Positions 7,922-15,257 of a DNA stretch of 15,323 nucleotides are shown piece after piece (positions within the stretch are counted from its first letter, which is position 1; every line of letters starts with the position of its first letter). The notes under the pieces were generated by a model. That model was not told the origin of the DNA. It searched no databases and saw only the letters and a list, made by a program, of their open reading frames with translations. The DNA is from an uncultured Kangiella sp. (GTDB lineage: Bacteria > Pseudomonadota > Gammaproteobacteria > Enterobacterales > DSM-103792): the NCBI GenBank assembly GCA_946480585.1, contig CAMLKQ010000017.1, forward strand, positions 1-15,323. The letters are read 5' to 3'. A program made the position numbers and the translations under genes.

Positions 7922-9151
7922 ATGACGAACGCCGCAGGCACGCCATTGGCCATGACAGCCGCCCCGGATAACAAATCGGACGCCACCCCGCATCACCCGG
8001 GTTCGGCTTCCGCCGCCGCGCCGGATACGGCCGGCACCGACCGAGACGCCGCCATCGCGCAGGCGCAAGCCCTGCGTCTGCGCCGCTCGTGGCTGGCGTT
8101 TTCCATCTACGGCCTATGCTGTGCGCTGCTGGCGTTCTTCCATTGGCAAGGCACGGTCACCCTTGCGACGCCGTTGCTGATCGCCATCATTGCTGCAGCC
8201 TTTGCCATCAACAGCACATTTTTATTGTGGATATACAGCGGCCGCAACCTGCGCCAGCGTGACCCGAGCCTGACCCTGCCGCAAATGCTGGCGGCCACGC
8301 TGTGGTGTTATGTCCCGATCTACCTGACCCCAACCTTACGCGCCGAAATGCTGATGATGTACAGCTGCGTGTTTTTCTTCGGCGGCTTCCGGCTGAACCG
8401 GCAACAGTTTCTGATGGTCGCCGCGTTCGCGCTGCTCGGGTATGCCGGCATCATGCTGCTCGACGCCAATGCCATGACCAGCGTCACCGATCCGCGCCGG
8501 GAAATCGTCCGCTTCATCATCCTGACCGTCGTGCTGCTGGTGCTGAGCCTGCTCGGTGGCACCATCCACAGCATGCGGCAACAACTGCGTCAGCAACACA
8601 AGGCGCTGCAACGCGCCAACGAACAGATCAGTCATCAGGCCGTGCACGATGCACTGACCGGCCTGCACAACCGACGCTTTCTGATGGAGGCGCTGCAACG
8701 GGAAGAAGCGCGCGCGAAACGGCGTGGCAGTCCATTCAGCGTCATCATGTGCGATCTCGACCACTTCAAGGCCATCAATGATCGCTACGGCCATTTGGCC
8801 GGCGACACGGTACTGAAACTGACCGCCGATCTGATGCAGCAGCAATTGCGCAGTGCCGATTGGCTGGCACACGGCGGTGATGAAACCGTGGCCCGTTTTG
8901 GTGGCGAGGAATTTGCCATTCTGCTGCCTGATACCGGCATCGACGGCGCCGTACGCTGCGCGGATCGGCTGCGCAGCGCCCTGCATGCGGTGACGCCGCC
9001 AGCACCGATGGCAGATGAGAAATTGTCGGCATCCTTTGGCGTCGCCGAGTACCGGGTCGGCGACACGCTCAGCGATGTGCTGACGCGCGCCGACCATTCG
9101 CTTTATGAAGCCAAACACGGTGGCCGCAATCGGGTGGTGGCGGTCAGCTAA
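7922..9151 (+). CDS. Membrane-bound diguanylate cyclase (GGDEF), about 409 aa
   Basis: Makes c-di-GMP from two GTP. After a Pro/Ala-rich N-terminal stretch (about 1-52) there are about six membrane helices (near 57-74, 81-103, 121-138, 142-156, 162-180, 194-213), a short coiled coil (about 216-236), and a GGDEF domain from DALTGLHNRR (243-252). The metal and substrate residues are present: Asp278 and Asp280 in CDLDHFKAIND, GHLAGD, and GGEEF at 327-331. The sensor has no domain I can name. Odd point: RSAD (310-313), the position of the c-di-GMP inhibitory RxxD, is 13 residues from GGEEF instead of the usual five, because of an eight-residue insertion (WLAHGGDE) that itself looks like a GGDE motif. 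The start is uncertain: TTG 7919, ATG 7922 and ATG 7952 are all in frame, none with a good ribosome-binding site. Probably co-transcribed with dsbD. Confidence 0.88.
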   Translation: MTNAAGTPLAMTAAPDNKSDATPHHPGSASAAAPDTAGTDRDAAIAQAQALRLRRSWLAFSIYGLCCALLAFFHWQGTVTLATPLLIAIIAAAFAINSTFLLWIYSGRNLRQRDPSLTLPQMLAATLWCYVPIYLTPTLRAEMLMMYSCVFFFGGFRLNRQQFLMVAAFALLGYAGIMLLDANAMTSVTDPRREIVRFIILTVVLLVLSLLGGTIHSMRQQLRQQHKALQRANEQISHQAVHDALTGLHNRRFLMEALQREEARAKRRGSPFSVIMCDLDHFKAINDRYGHLAGDTVLKLTADLMQQQLRSADWLAHGGDETVARFGGEEFAILLPDTGIDGAVRCADRLRSALHAVTPPAPMADEKLSASFGVAEYRVGDTLSDVLTRADHSLYEAKHGGRNRVVAVS

Positions 9152-9227
9152 GTTCGCGCTCAACCAAGCTCACGCTCAACCCGGCTTCCGATCAACAAGT
9201 TCCCAGTCAAGCAAGTCCGCGCTCAAC
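9150..9227. repeat. Degenerate tandem array, five 15-16 bp units, between convergent genes
   Basis: Units begin at 9150, 9166, 9182, 9197 and 9213. The first unit reads AAGTTCGCGCTCAAC. The second differs at two of 15 positions, the fifth at one, the fourth at four, and the third at six. Most units are joined by a single C. The array starts inside the TAA stop codon of the diguanylate cyclase gene (9149-9151) and its last unit supplies the TGA stop of the chemoreceptor gene on the other strand (9225-9223). It fills the whole gap between the two convergent genes. No hairpin terminator is seen there. Confidence 0.75.
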
Positions 9228-10755
9228 TGACCGGGCGCCGGTTGCGATCCGCCGGCAATTGAAAACCGGCCAGCAACTGCTGCAGCTGGCCGCTGACCGC
9301 CGTCAACGCATCTGCCTCTTCAAATACCTTGTCGGTGATGCGGGCGACGTTGCTGGCCCGATCGGCAACCTGGCTGACATGACGGGCAATTTCAGTGGTG
9401 GCTTGCCGCTGCTGACCGAGTGCATCGGTGATCTCATTGACCGCCGTGCCGACCGTTGCAGTGGCGTCCGACACCTGGGAAATCGACGCACCTGCTGACT
9501 CCGCTTGCCGGACACCGGCGCCGGCTTTCTCCTGCGCTTCGGCGATCGCTTGCAGCACGGCGGCTTTTGCCTCGCCCATGGCCTGCATCATCTGGCTGAT
9601 TTCGGTGGTGGCTTGCCGCGTCCGCGCGGCCAGATTGCGCACTTCATCAGCAACCACGGCAAAGCCGCGCCCGAGTTCACCGGCGCGCGCCGCTTCGATC
9701 GCCGCGTTCAGCGCCAACAAATTGGTCTGCTCGGCAATGCCGCGGATGATGTTGACCGTTTCGGTGGCGCGTTCGGCGCGCTCGCCGAGTGCCTCGACGC
9801 TGGCCACCGCGGTTTCAATCACCGAGGCGATGCTCGCCACGTCCTGGGTGGCTGACTGGACGATGCTGCGCCCCTCGCGTGCCGCCTGCGCCGATTGCGT
9901 CGCCTGCTGCTGGGTGTAACCGGCTTGATCGCTGATCGCGGCAATCGACACCGACAACTGCTCCACCGCCGCCGCCATCGATGAGGATGAACTTTCCTGT
10001 TGCTGACTGCTGTGCCGAATGTCATCGGCGGTGCTGCGCACCTGCTGGCTGAGCGAAGTCAGCGCGGTCACCGTGCGTTGCACTTCCAGCATCACGTCAG
10101 TCAGCCGTTTGCGCATCACTTGTACGGCATCGGCGACATCGCTGTCACCGCGCCAGACAATATCGGTCGCCAGATCGCCGTCGGCAACCCGCTTTGCGAC
10201 GACGCTGGCGAGCTCACCTTCCAGCAAGCGTTCGCGCAAAGCATTCGCGATGAACACGACGACAGCGGCCTCGACGACCACATACGCCGCGTGCACCGTG
10301 ACCCGGCTTATGCCGGACACTTCCGGGAACAGGTAAACGCCGGCACCTTGCGCCTGCAGCACAGCAAAGCCGACGTGATGAAGTGCGATCACTACTGCTG
10401 CAAACAGCACCGGTCGCCAATCGCAATACAGCACCAGAAACGCCAGCAACGCGAAGATGCCGAAGTGCGCTTCGATCTGGCCCTGGCTCTGGTGAATCAG
10501 CAGCGCCGACATCAGCATGAACGCCGCTGCCATCGCCAACCGCGTCACCAGCGCGCCGGCCATCGTCTGCACCCAGAACCACGGCAACGCCACCGTCGGC
10601 AAACCGATCCACAGTGCCACCGGCCACGAATCGTTGATGATGCCGTAACAAATGCAGAGCAGCAGATGGGCAAACAACACCCGCAGCAACAGCCGATCGC
10701 TGCTGGCGCGAAAGCGGGTCAAACTGCTGCCGACCGAATCGATCGCCACTGTCAT
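9223..10755 (-). CDS. Methyl-accepting chemotaxis protein with polytopic membrane sensor, 510 aa
   Basis: Chemoreceptor that would signal to CheA/CheW. In place of the usual two helices around a periplasmic domain, the N-terminus has about six membrane segments (near 22-40, 45-63, 68-88, 97-112, 114-133, 152-172) with almost no periplasmic part, so sensing is likely within the membrane or cytosol. His97 and the His126-His127 pair lie in or next to membrane segments. A HAMP-like stretch covers about 172-225. The long coiled coil includes the signalling tip [24 protein letters not shown] (Glu342, Gln343, Asn345) followed by the [12 protein letters not shown] segment. No C-terminal NWETF-type pentapeptide for CheR/CheB is present. 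The start overlaps the stop of a 50-codon gene (ATGA), so translation is probably coupled; the MCP start has only a weak ribosome-binding site of its own. It converges on the diguanylate cyclase gene. Confidence 0.92.
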   Translation of the reverse strand: MTVAIDSVGSSLTRFRASSDRLLLRVLFAHLLLCICYGIINDSWPVALWIGLPTVALPWFWVQTMAGALVTRLAMAAAFMLMSALLIHQSQGQIEAHFGIFALLAFLVLYCDWRPVLFAAVVIALHHVGFAVLQAQGAGVYLFPEVSGISRVTVHAAYVVVEAAVVVFIANALRERLLEGELASVVAKRVADGDLATDIVWRGDSDVADAVQVMRKRLTDVMLEVQRTVTALTSLSQQVRSTADDIRHSSQQQESSSSSMAAAVEQLSVSIAAISDQAGYTQQQATQSAQAAREGRSIVQSATQDVASIASVIETAVASVEALGERAERATETVNIIRGIAEQTNLLALNAAIEAARAGELGRGFAVVADEVRNLAARTRQATTEISQMMQAMGEAKAAVLQAIAEAQEKAGAGVRQAESAGASISQVSDATATVGTAVNEITDALGQQRQATTEIARHVSQVADRASNVARITDKVFEEADALTAVSGQLQQLLAGFQLPADRNRRPVS

Positions 10756-10904
10756 CGCGGCACCCCGCAGAGCACGCCATCAATCGCTTGCCATTGCCAC
10801 AGCGCGACCATCAGCACCAGCAGCCAACTGCCCAACATCAGCACCTGCAGCGCCGGGCGACGCGCGAGCGCCCGCGACCGCGCGGCAAAACCAGCCACGT
10901 TCAT
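10752..10904 (-). CDS. Small single-span membrane protein, 50 aa, coupled to the chemoreceptor
   Basis: A short frame on the minus strand from ATG 10904 to TGA 10752-10754. It begins [20 protein letters not shown], a basic amphipathic N-terminus with five arginines, then a hydrophobic span (about 21-40, [20 protein letters not shown]), and ends [10 protein letters not shown]. By the positive-inside rule the N-terminus should be cytoplasmic. A good GGGAGAG ribosome-binding site precedes the ATG. Its stop codon overlaps the start of the chemoreceptor in ATGA, the usual sign of translational coupling. I recognise no family. It could be a partner or stabiliser of the chemoreceptor, or a leader peptide that sets its translation. 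The coding call rests on the ribosome-binding site, the overlap and the membrane-protein composition. Confidence 0.65.
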   Translation of the reverse strand: MNVAGFAARSRALARRPALQVLMLGSWLLVLMVALWQWQAIDGVLCGVPR

Positions 10905-10952
10905 TTGTCTCTCTCCCAATCCGGTTTGACCGACTCAGTACAAGCGTAGAAA

Positions 10953-10980
10953 AAACGGCAAAACCATTACCGGGCCGTTT
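10953..10980 (-). terminator. Possible terminator after the CoA-transferase gene
   Basis: On the minus strand AAACGGC, a 14-base loop that can partly pair, GCCGTTT, then further T to give a run of six T (down to 10950). It lies about 150 bases after the CoA-transferase stop and about 50 bases before the small membrane gene, so it would separate the two minus-strand units. The loop is large and the stem short, so strength is uncertain. Confidence 0.5.
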
Positions 10981-11128
10981 CGCTATCGCGAACAGCCGCT
11001 ACCGGATCCGAATTGGCAGTGGGGAGTGATACGGGGAAAAGTGGCGTGCCGCTCACTCGCGACCGGCACGGAGGCCTGGATGCGCCGGCGCCACCATGGG
11101 CGCAAGCACGGACCGGATCGGCTCGCAC

Positions 11129-12313
11129 TCAGCGCGGCGCGAGCCAGTCCTGCAGAACGGCGGCGCGATCGCCATCAAGCAGTGGCGCGCTGCGTTCCAG
11201 ACGGATCGGGTGCTGGCTCAGCTTGAGCGGGTTGTTGAGGTGGGAAACGGTGCCGCCGAGCGGGTGCGGCAGCTCGACCCGGCCACTGCGCGCCTGCACC
11301 TGCGGATCGGCAAACACCTGAGCCAGATTGTTGATCGGGCCGGCCGGCACGCCGACGGCGGCCAGTTCAGCCAGCCACCAGTCACGACGCTGGCGTCGCG
11401 TCAGCGCCTGCAGAAGCGGCAGCAGTGCCTGCCGGTGCCGGACCCGGTCGGCATTGCGGGCGAAACGGGCATCATCAGCCAGCGCCGGCGCCCCGGCGAC
11501 CTGACAGAACTGGCGGAACTGGCCGTCATTGCCGACCGCCAGCATGAATTGGCCGTCGCTGGCGGGCATCGCCTGATACGGCACGATGTTCGGGTGGGCC
11601 GAGCCCTCCCGCACCGGCACCGTGCCGCCGACGAGATAATTCATGCCCTGGTTGGCGAGCCAGGCGATTTGGGTATCAAGCAGAGCGAGATCGATGTACT
11701 CACCTTCACCACTGATCTGCCGGCGATAAAGCGCGGCGCAGATGGCACTGGCAGCGTACATGCCGGTCATCAGGTCGCAGACGGCGACGCCCACCTTGAC
11801 CGGACCGGCGCCCGGTTCGCCGTCGGCGACCCCGGTCAGGCTCATCAGGCCGCCGCGGGCCTGGATCATCGCGTCGTAGCCGGCCTTGCCGGCATCCGGG
11901 CCGGTTTGGCCGAAGCCGGTAATGCTGCAATAGATGAGATCGGGTTTGACCGCTTTCAGCTGCTCATAGCCGAGGCCGTATTTGGCCAGTGCTCCGACTT
12001 TGTAGTTTTCGACCACGACATCGGCCTGCGCTGCCAGCTGACGCACCAGCTGCTGGCCGTCGCTTTGGGTGAAATCGATGGCGATTGAGCGTTTGCCGCG
12101 ATTGGCCGCCAGAAAGTACGCCGACTCGGCGCTGGCGCTGCCGTCGGGCGTGGTCAGGAACGGCGGCCCCCAGCGGCGGGTGTCGTCGCCCTCGTCCGGT
12201 TTCTCGACCTTGACCACATCGGCGCCAAGGTCAGCCAGAAACTGGGTAGCCCACGGCCCGGCCAGAATCCGCGACAGATCCAGCACCCGGACCCCGGTCA
12301 ACAATCCGCTCAT
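11129..12313 (-). CDS. CaiB/BaiF family (family III) CoA-transferase, 394 aa
   Basis: Moves CoA between a donor acyl-CoA and a carboxylic acid through an aspartyl-CoA thioester intermediate; cytosolic. The N-terminus GVRVLDLSRILAGPWATQFL and LADLGADVVKVEKPDEGD are the family signature for the CoA-binding Rossmann part. RSIAIDF, ENYKVGALAKYGLGY and YCSITGFGQTGP follow. The catalytic aspartate is Asp180 in VAVCDLMTGMYAA. Length is normal. The GDDTRRWGPPF segment resembles the branch that includes succinyl-CoA:glutarate CoA-transferases, but in those bacteria glutaryl-CoA dehydrogenase is usually adjacent and here it is not, so the substrate is open. The ATG at 12313 has GGAAGTGAG just upstream. 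It is a single-gene unit, divergent from aroQ across a 425-base region. Confidence 0.93.
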   Translation of the reverse strand: MSGLLTGVRVLDLSRILAGPWATQFLADLGADVVKVEKPDEGDDTRRWGPPFLTTPDGSASAESAYFLAANRGKRSIAIDFTQSDGQQLVRQLAAQADVVVENYKVGALAKYGLGYEQLKAVKPDLIYCSITGFGQTGPDAGKAGYDAMIQARGGLMSLTGVADGEPGAGPVKVGVAVCDLMTGMYAASAICAALYRRQISGEGEYIDLALLDTQIAWLANQGMNYLVGGTVPVREGSAHPNIVPYQAMPASDGQFMLAVGNDGQFRQFCQVAGAPALADDARFARNADRVRHRQALLPLLQALTRRQRRDWWLAELAAVGVPAGPINNLAQVFADPQVQARSGRVELPHPLGGTVSHLNNPLKLSQHPIRLERSAPLLDGDRAAVLQDWLAPR

Positions 12314-12738
12314 CTGCTCACTTCCTTTTTATGGCTACGGTAGGAACGGCGGCTTTGGACGCGGTCCACCTCCGGCAGGAGCGACCGTACCGGATTGACC
12401 GGTTTGGCCAATGCGCCTATCGTAGCGCCCGCAGCCTCTGCACCGGGCTGCAGGCCAAACGCCCCGATTTCATTATCTTGTGGCGAACGGCGCCGAACTC
12501 CGGCAAATCTGGTGTCATCTTGTGGTTAGACCTGTCCCAGATGGACATTCGGTCCGCCGCGCCGCACAATACCCGCCCTCGGCTGGGATGCCGCATCGTA
12601 GCCTGTTTTGTTTCAAACAGGATCGCGCCATAACACGTAGTTTTGACGCGAGATACCGACCTGTTCAGGACAGAACCGGTTTTCGGGGAAATGGTTTTTG
12701 AACCCTCGGTCTTTAGATAACGACGGAATCCTTACACC
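12314..12738. other. Divergent 425-base intergenic region (CoA-transferase / aroQ)
   Basis: I see no convincing gene here. The open frames in it have no ribosome-binding site and no recognisable motif. It must hold the promoters for the CoA-transferase gene (leftward) and for aroQ-accBC (rightward). Recognisable structure: a CCTGTTT/AAACAGG inverted repeat at 12602-12621 on a weak promoter candidate, and the nine-base word ATCTTGTGG repeated at 12475-12483 and 12517-12525, 42 bp apart. The stretch before aroQ (12640-12738) is less G+C rich than its surroundings. Confidence 0.5.
12602..12636 (+). promoter_or_regulatory. Candidate aroQ-accBC promoter overlapped by an inverted repeat
   Basis: CCTGTTT (12602-12608), six bases, AAACAGG (12615-12621), with a nested TGTTT-C-AAACA palindrome (12609-12619). 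TTGTTT at 12608-12613 and TAACAC at 12631-12636, 17 bases apart, could be weak -35 and -10 elements (three of six matches each). A protein bound to the palindrome would cover the -35. The palindrome is certain; its role as operator and the promoter are tentative. Confidence 0.3.
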
Positions 12739-13176
12739 TTGGCCAAACTGCTGCTGCTGCACGGTCCCAACCTTAACCTGCTCGGCACCCGCGAGCCGGA
12801 CAAGTACGGCCGCGACAGCCTCGCCGACATCAATGCCCGTTGCGTGGCGTTGGCGCGCGAGCTTGGCCACGAGTTGGTCGCTGCCCAGTTCAACGGCGAA
12901 GGCCAGTTGATCGAACGCATCCACGCCGCTGCCGGCGACCGCACCGAATTCATCATTTTCAATCCGGCCGCGTACACCCACACCAGTGTGGCACTGCGCG
13001 ATGCCTTGCTCGCGGTGGCGATTCCGTTCATCGAAGTGCACCTGTCCAACGTGCACGCGCGCGAAGCCTTTCGCCACCATTCCTATTTCTCGGACATCGC
13101 GGTCGGTACGTTGACGGGCTTCGGCGCCCTCGGCTACGAACTGGCCGTGCGCGCCGCCTGCGCGCGTCTGTCCTAG
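12739..13176 (+). CDS. aroQ: 3-dehydroquinate dehydratase, type II, 145 aa
   Basis: Third step of the shikimate pathway: 3-dehydroquinate to 3-dehydroshikimate with loss of water; forms a cytosolic dodecamer. Family motifs run the full length: [17 protein letters not shown] near the start, catalytic Tyr23 in [20 protein letters not shown] in the middle, the [23 protein letters not shown] active-site segment with the catalytic His, and the [10 protein letters not shown] end. The start is a TTG at 12739. An in-frame stop at 12718-12720 leaves no ATG or GTG choice, and [11 protein letters not shown] aligns with the usual family start. The upstream GACGGA is about 12 bases away, a poor ribosome-binding site, so translation may be weak. 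accB follows after 60 bases, and aroQ-accB-accC is a conserved gammaproteobacterial order. Confidence 0.96.
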   Translation: MAKLLLLHGPNLNLLGTREPDKYGRDSLADINARCVALARELGHELVAAQFNGEGQLIERIHAAAGDRTEFIIFNPAAYTHTSVALRDALLAVAIPFIEVHLSNVHAREAFRHHSYFSDIAVGTLTGFGALGYELAVRAACARLS

Positions 13177-13236
13177 CCGGTTTGCTGCATTCGCATTCAC
13201 AACCTTTGAAGGTTCTCACCCATGGGGAAAGAAAAG

Positions 13237-13695
13237 ATGGATATCCGCAAAATCAAGAAACTGATTGAGCTGCTCGAAGAATCGGGCATCGCGGAAATCG
13301 AGATCAAGGAAGGCGAAGAGTCGGTGCGCATTTCGCGCCACTCGTCGGCACCGGCTCCGATGCATTACCACGTGCCGATGGCCGCACCGGCACCGATGGC
13401 AGCGCCAGCAGCCGCCGCACCGGTTACCGCTGCCACGGCCGCAGCGCCGGCCGCCGCTGCCGGTCATCAGGTCAAGTCGCCGATGGTTGGCACCTTCTAC
13501 CGCTCGGCGAGCCCGGGCGCGAAAGCGTTCGCCGAAGTGGGTCAGCAAGTCAAAGTTGGCGACGTGCTCTGCATCGTCGAAGCGATGAAGATGATGAACC
13601 AGATCGAGTCGGACAAAGCCGGCGTCATCAAGGCCATCCTGGTCGAGAACGGCCAGCCGGTCGAATTCGATCAGCCGCTGTTCGTGATCGAATAA
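13237..13695 (+). CDS. accB: Acetyl-CoA carboxylase biotin carboxyl carrier protein, 152 aa
   Basis: Carries biotin between the biotin carboxylase (AccC) and carboxyltransferase (AccA/AccD) parts of acetyl-CoA carboxylase, the first step of fatty acid synthesis. The N-terminal part [18 protein letters not shown] is the conserved region that binds AccC. An Ala/Pro-rich flexible linker covers about residues 35-77. The C-terminal biotinyl domain (about 78-152) has Lys118 in EAMKMMNQ as the biotin attachment site, and the [13 protein letters not shown] thumb-like segment. The start at 13237 matches the family's MDIRKIKK start; ATG 13222 in frame would add five residues and has GAAGG at 13208-13212. 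accC lies 128 bases downstream, with an inverted-repeat doublet in the gap. Confidence 0.96.
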   Translation: MDIRKIKKLIELLEESGIAEIEIKEGEESVRISRHSSAPAPMHYHVPMAAPAPMAAPAAAAPVTAATAAAPAAAAGHQVKSPMVGTFYRSASPGAKAFAEVGQQVKVGDVLCIVEAMKMMNQIESDKAGVIKAILVENGQPVEFDQPLFVIE

Positions 13696-13726
13696 CGTGT
13701 TCGTATAACAAGCCATTCTGCTCACA

Positions 13727-13803
13727 CCGTTCACCCTGAGCCTGTCGAAGGGTGAACGGCTTGCCCGTTTCACGTTCGTGTTTCGACAGGCTCAACACGA
13801 ACG
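13727..13803. repeat. Pair of palindromic repeats between accB and accC
   Basis: Copy 1 (13727-13759): CCGTTCACCC, 13-base loop, GGGTGAACGG, a perfect 10-bp stem. Copy 2 (13773-13803): CGTTCGTGTT, 11-base loop, AACACGAACG, again 10 bp. The loops hold the same core in opposite directions: GAGCCTGTCGAA in copy 1, TTCGACAGGCTC in copy 2. The stems differ but stay paired, which shows selection or recent origin as structured units. Palindromes with this core are scattered in many proteobacterial genomes. They form strong RNA hairpins inside the accB-accC transcript. Confidence 0.85.
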
Positions 13804-13823
13804 GCTGTTGCCCGAGGGAAAAC

Positions 13824-15191
13824 ATGAGCAACCCGGTTGCCCAAAAGCTGGACAAGGTGCTGATCGCCAACCGTGGCGAGATCGCGCTGCGTATCCTGCG
13901 CGCGTGTCGCGATCTGGACATCAAGACCGTTGCGGTCCATTCCACTGCTGACATCGATCTGATGCACGTGCGGCTGGCTGACGAGTCGGTCTGCATCGGC
14001 CCGCCGGCGTCGAAAGATTCCTACCTGAACATTCCGGCGCTGATCTCGGCGGCGGAAGTCACTGACTCGGTCGGCATACACCCGGGTTACGGCTTCCTCG
14101 CCGAAAACGCCGATTTTGCTGAGCGAGTCGAATCAAGCGGTTTCGTTTTCATCGGTCCGCGTGCCGACACCATTCGCCTGATGGGCGACAAGGTCAGCGC
14201 CAAAGACGCGATGAAAAAAGCCGGCGTGCCGACAGTGCCCGGCTCCGAAGGCGCGCTCAATGACGATCCGGCCGAGCAGGTCAAAATCGCCCGCAAGATC
14301 GGCTTTCCGGTGATCATCAAGGCTTCAGGCGGCGGCGGCGGTCGTGGCATGCGCGTGGTGCATTCGGAAGCGCATTTGCACAGCGCGGTGCAGACCACCA
14401 AGGCCGAAGCCAAGAGCGCCTTCAACAACGACATGGTGTACATGGAGAAATTCCTGGAAGCACCGCGTCACATCGAAATCCAGGTGCTGTCGGACGGTAA
14501 CGGCAAAGCCGTTTATCTCGGCGAGCGCGATTGCTCGATGCAGCGCCGGCACCAGAAAGTCGTCGAAGAAGCACCGGCCCCGGGCATCACGCCGGAGCAG
14601 CGCAAAAAAATCGGCGAACTGTGCGTCAAAGCCTGTATTGAAATCGGTTACCGCGGCGCCGGCACTTTCGAATTCCTGTTCGAAAAAGGCGAGTTCTACT
14701 TCATCGAGATGAATACCCGCGTCCAGGTCGAACATCCCGTTACCGAGATGATCACCGGCGTCGACATCATCAAGGAACAGCTGCGCATTGCTGCTGGCCT
14801 CGGCCTGTCGATCACCCAGGACGACATCAAGCTGAAAGGCCACGCCATCGAGTGCCGGATCAACGCCGAAGATCCGAAGACCTTCGTGCCGAGCCCGGGC
14901 CTGATCCAGCGCTTCCACCCGCCGGGCGGTCTCGGCGTACGCTGGGATTCGCATGTCTATGCCGGCTACAAAGTGCCGCCGCATTACGATTCGATGATCG
15001 GCAAGCTGATCACGTTCGCCGATGATCGCGACACCGCGATCGCCAAGATGCGCATGGCACTGGATGAACTGGTCATCGACGGCATCAAGACCAACACCAG
15101 CCTGCAGCGCGAGATCATGAACGACTCGAACTTCCAGCGCGGTGGCACCACCATTCACTACCTGATGGAAAAGCTCCGCAAGGAGGGGTGA
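13824..15191 (+). CDS. accC: Acetyl-CoA carboxylase biotin carboxylase subunit, 455 aa
   Basis: Carboxylates the biotin of AccB using ATP and bicarbonate. The protein aligns along its length with E. coli AccC (449 aa): [20 protein letters not shown] at the N-terminus, [13 protein letters not shown], the ATP-grasp glycine-rich loop [44 protein letters not shown] and [14 protein letters not shown] with the metal- and bicarbonate-site residues, and GGTTIHYL near the end. The ATG at 13824 has GAGGGAA just upstream. It adds seven residues (MSNPVAQ) before the usual start, with no other ATG between. An in-frame ATG at 13752 lies inside the repeat doublet and is unlikely. It is the last gene of aroQ-accB-accC in the window. 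Confidence 0.97.
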   Translation: MSNPVAQKLDKVLIANRGEIALRILRACRDLDIKTVAVHSTADIDLMHVRLADESVCIGPPASKDSYLNIPALISAAEVTDSVGIHPGYGFLAENADFAERVESSGFVFIGPRADTIRLMGDKVSAKDAMKKAGVPTVPGSEGALNDDPAEQVKIARKIGFPVIIKASGGGGGRGMRVVHSEAHLHSAVQTTKAEAKSAFNNDMVYMEKFLEAPRHIEIQVLSDGNGKAVYLGERDCSMQRRHQKVVEEAPAPGITPEQRKKIGELCVKACIEIGYRGAGTFEFLFEKGEFYFIEMNTRVQVEHPVTEMITGVDIIKEQLRIAAGLGLSITQDDIKLKGHAIECRINAEDPKTFVPSPGLIQRFHPPGGLGVRWDSHVYAGYKVPPHYDSMIGKLITFADDRDTAIAKMRMALDELVIDGIKTNTSLQREIMNDSNFQRGGTTIHYLMEKLRKEG

Positions 15192-15204
15192 GTCAGGGTT
15201 TCGA

Positions 15205-15257
15205 GTGAGTCCAGTGGACTCACGAGCTGACGAACGCCCGCACATGAATGTGCGGGC
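15205..15257. repeat. Two perfect palindromes downstream of accC
   Basis: The first, 15205-15223, is GTGAGTCCA, one base, TGGACTCAC. The second, 15236-15257, is GCCCGCACAT, two bases, ATGTGCGGGC. Both would fold into strong hairpins in the accC 3' RNA, starting 13 bases after the stop codon. Neither is followed by a T-run, so they are not classic terminators; they may mark a 3' end processed from a longer transcript. The remaining 66 bases to the window edge show no gene I can support. Confidence 0.7.

Noticed and set aside
11096..12088. 330-codon plus-strand frame opposite the CoA-transferase
   Set aside because: Shadow frame; the minus-strand protein has clear family motifs and a catalytic aspartate, while this one has none.
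12330..12400. REP-like GGAGCG words near the CoA-transferase start
   Set aside because: Only short partial matches to the REP head (GTAGGAACGG, CAGGAGCGAC) without the palindromic tail.
12331..12633. 100-codon plus-strand frame in the CoA-transferase/aroQ gap
   Set aside because: No ribosome-binding site, no motif, and composition typical of random G+C-rich frames; the region is better explained as regulatory.
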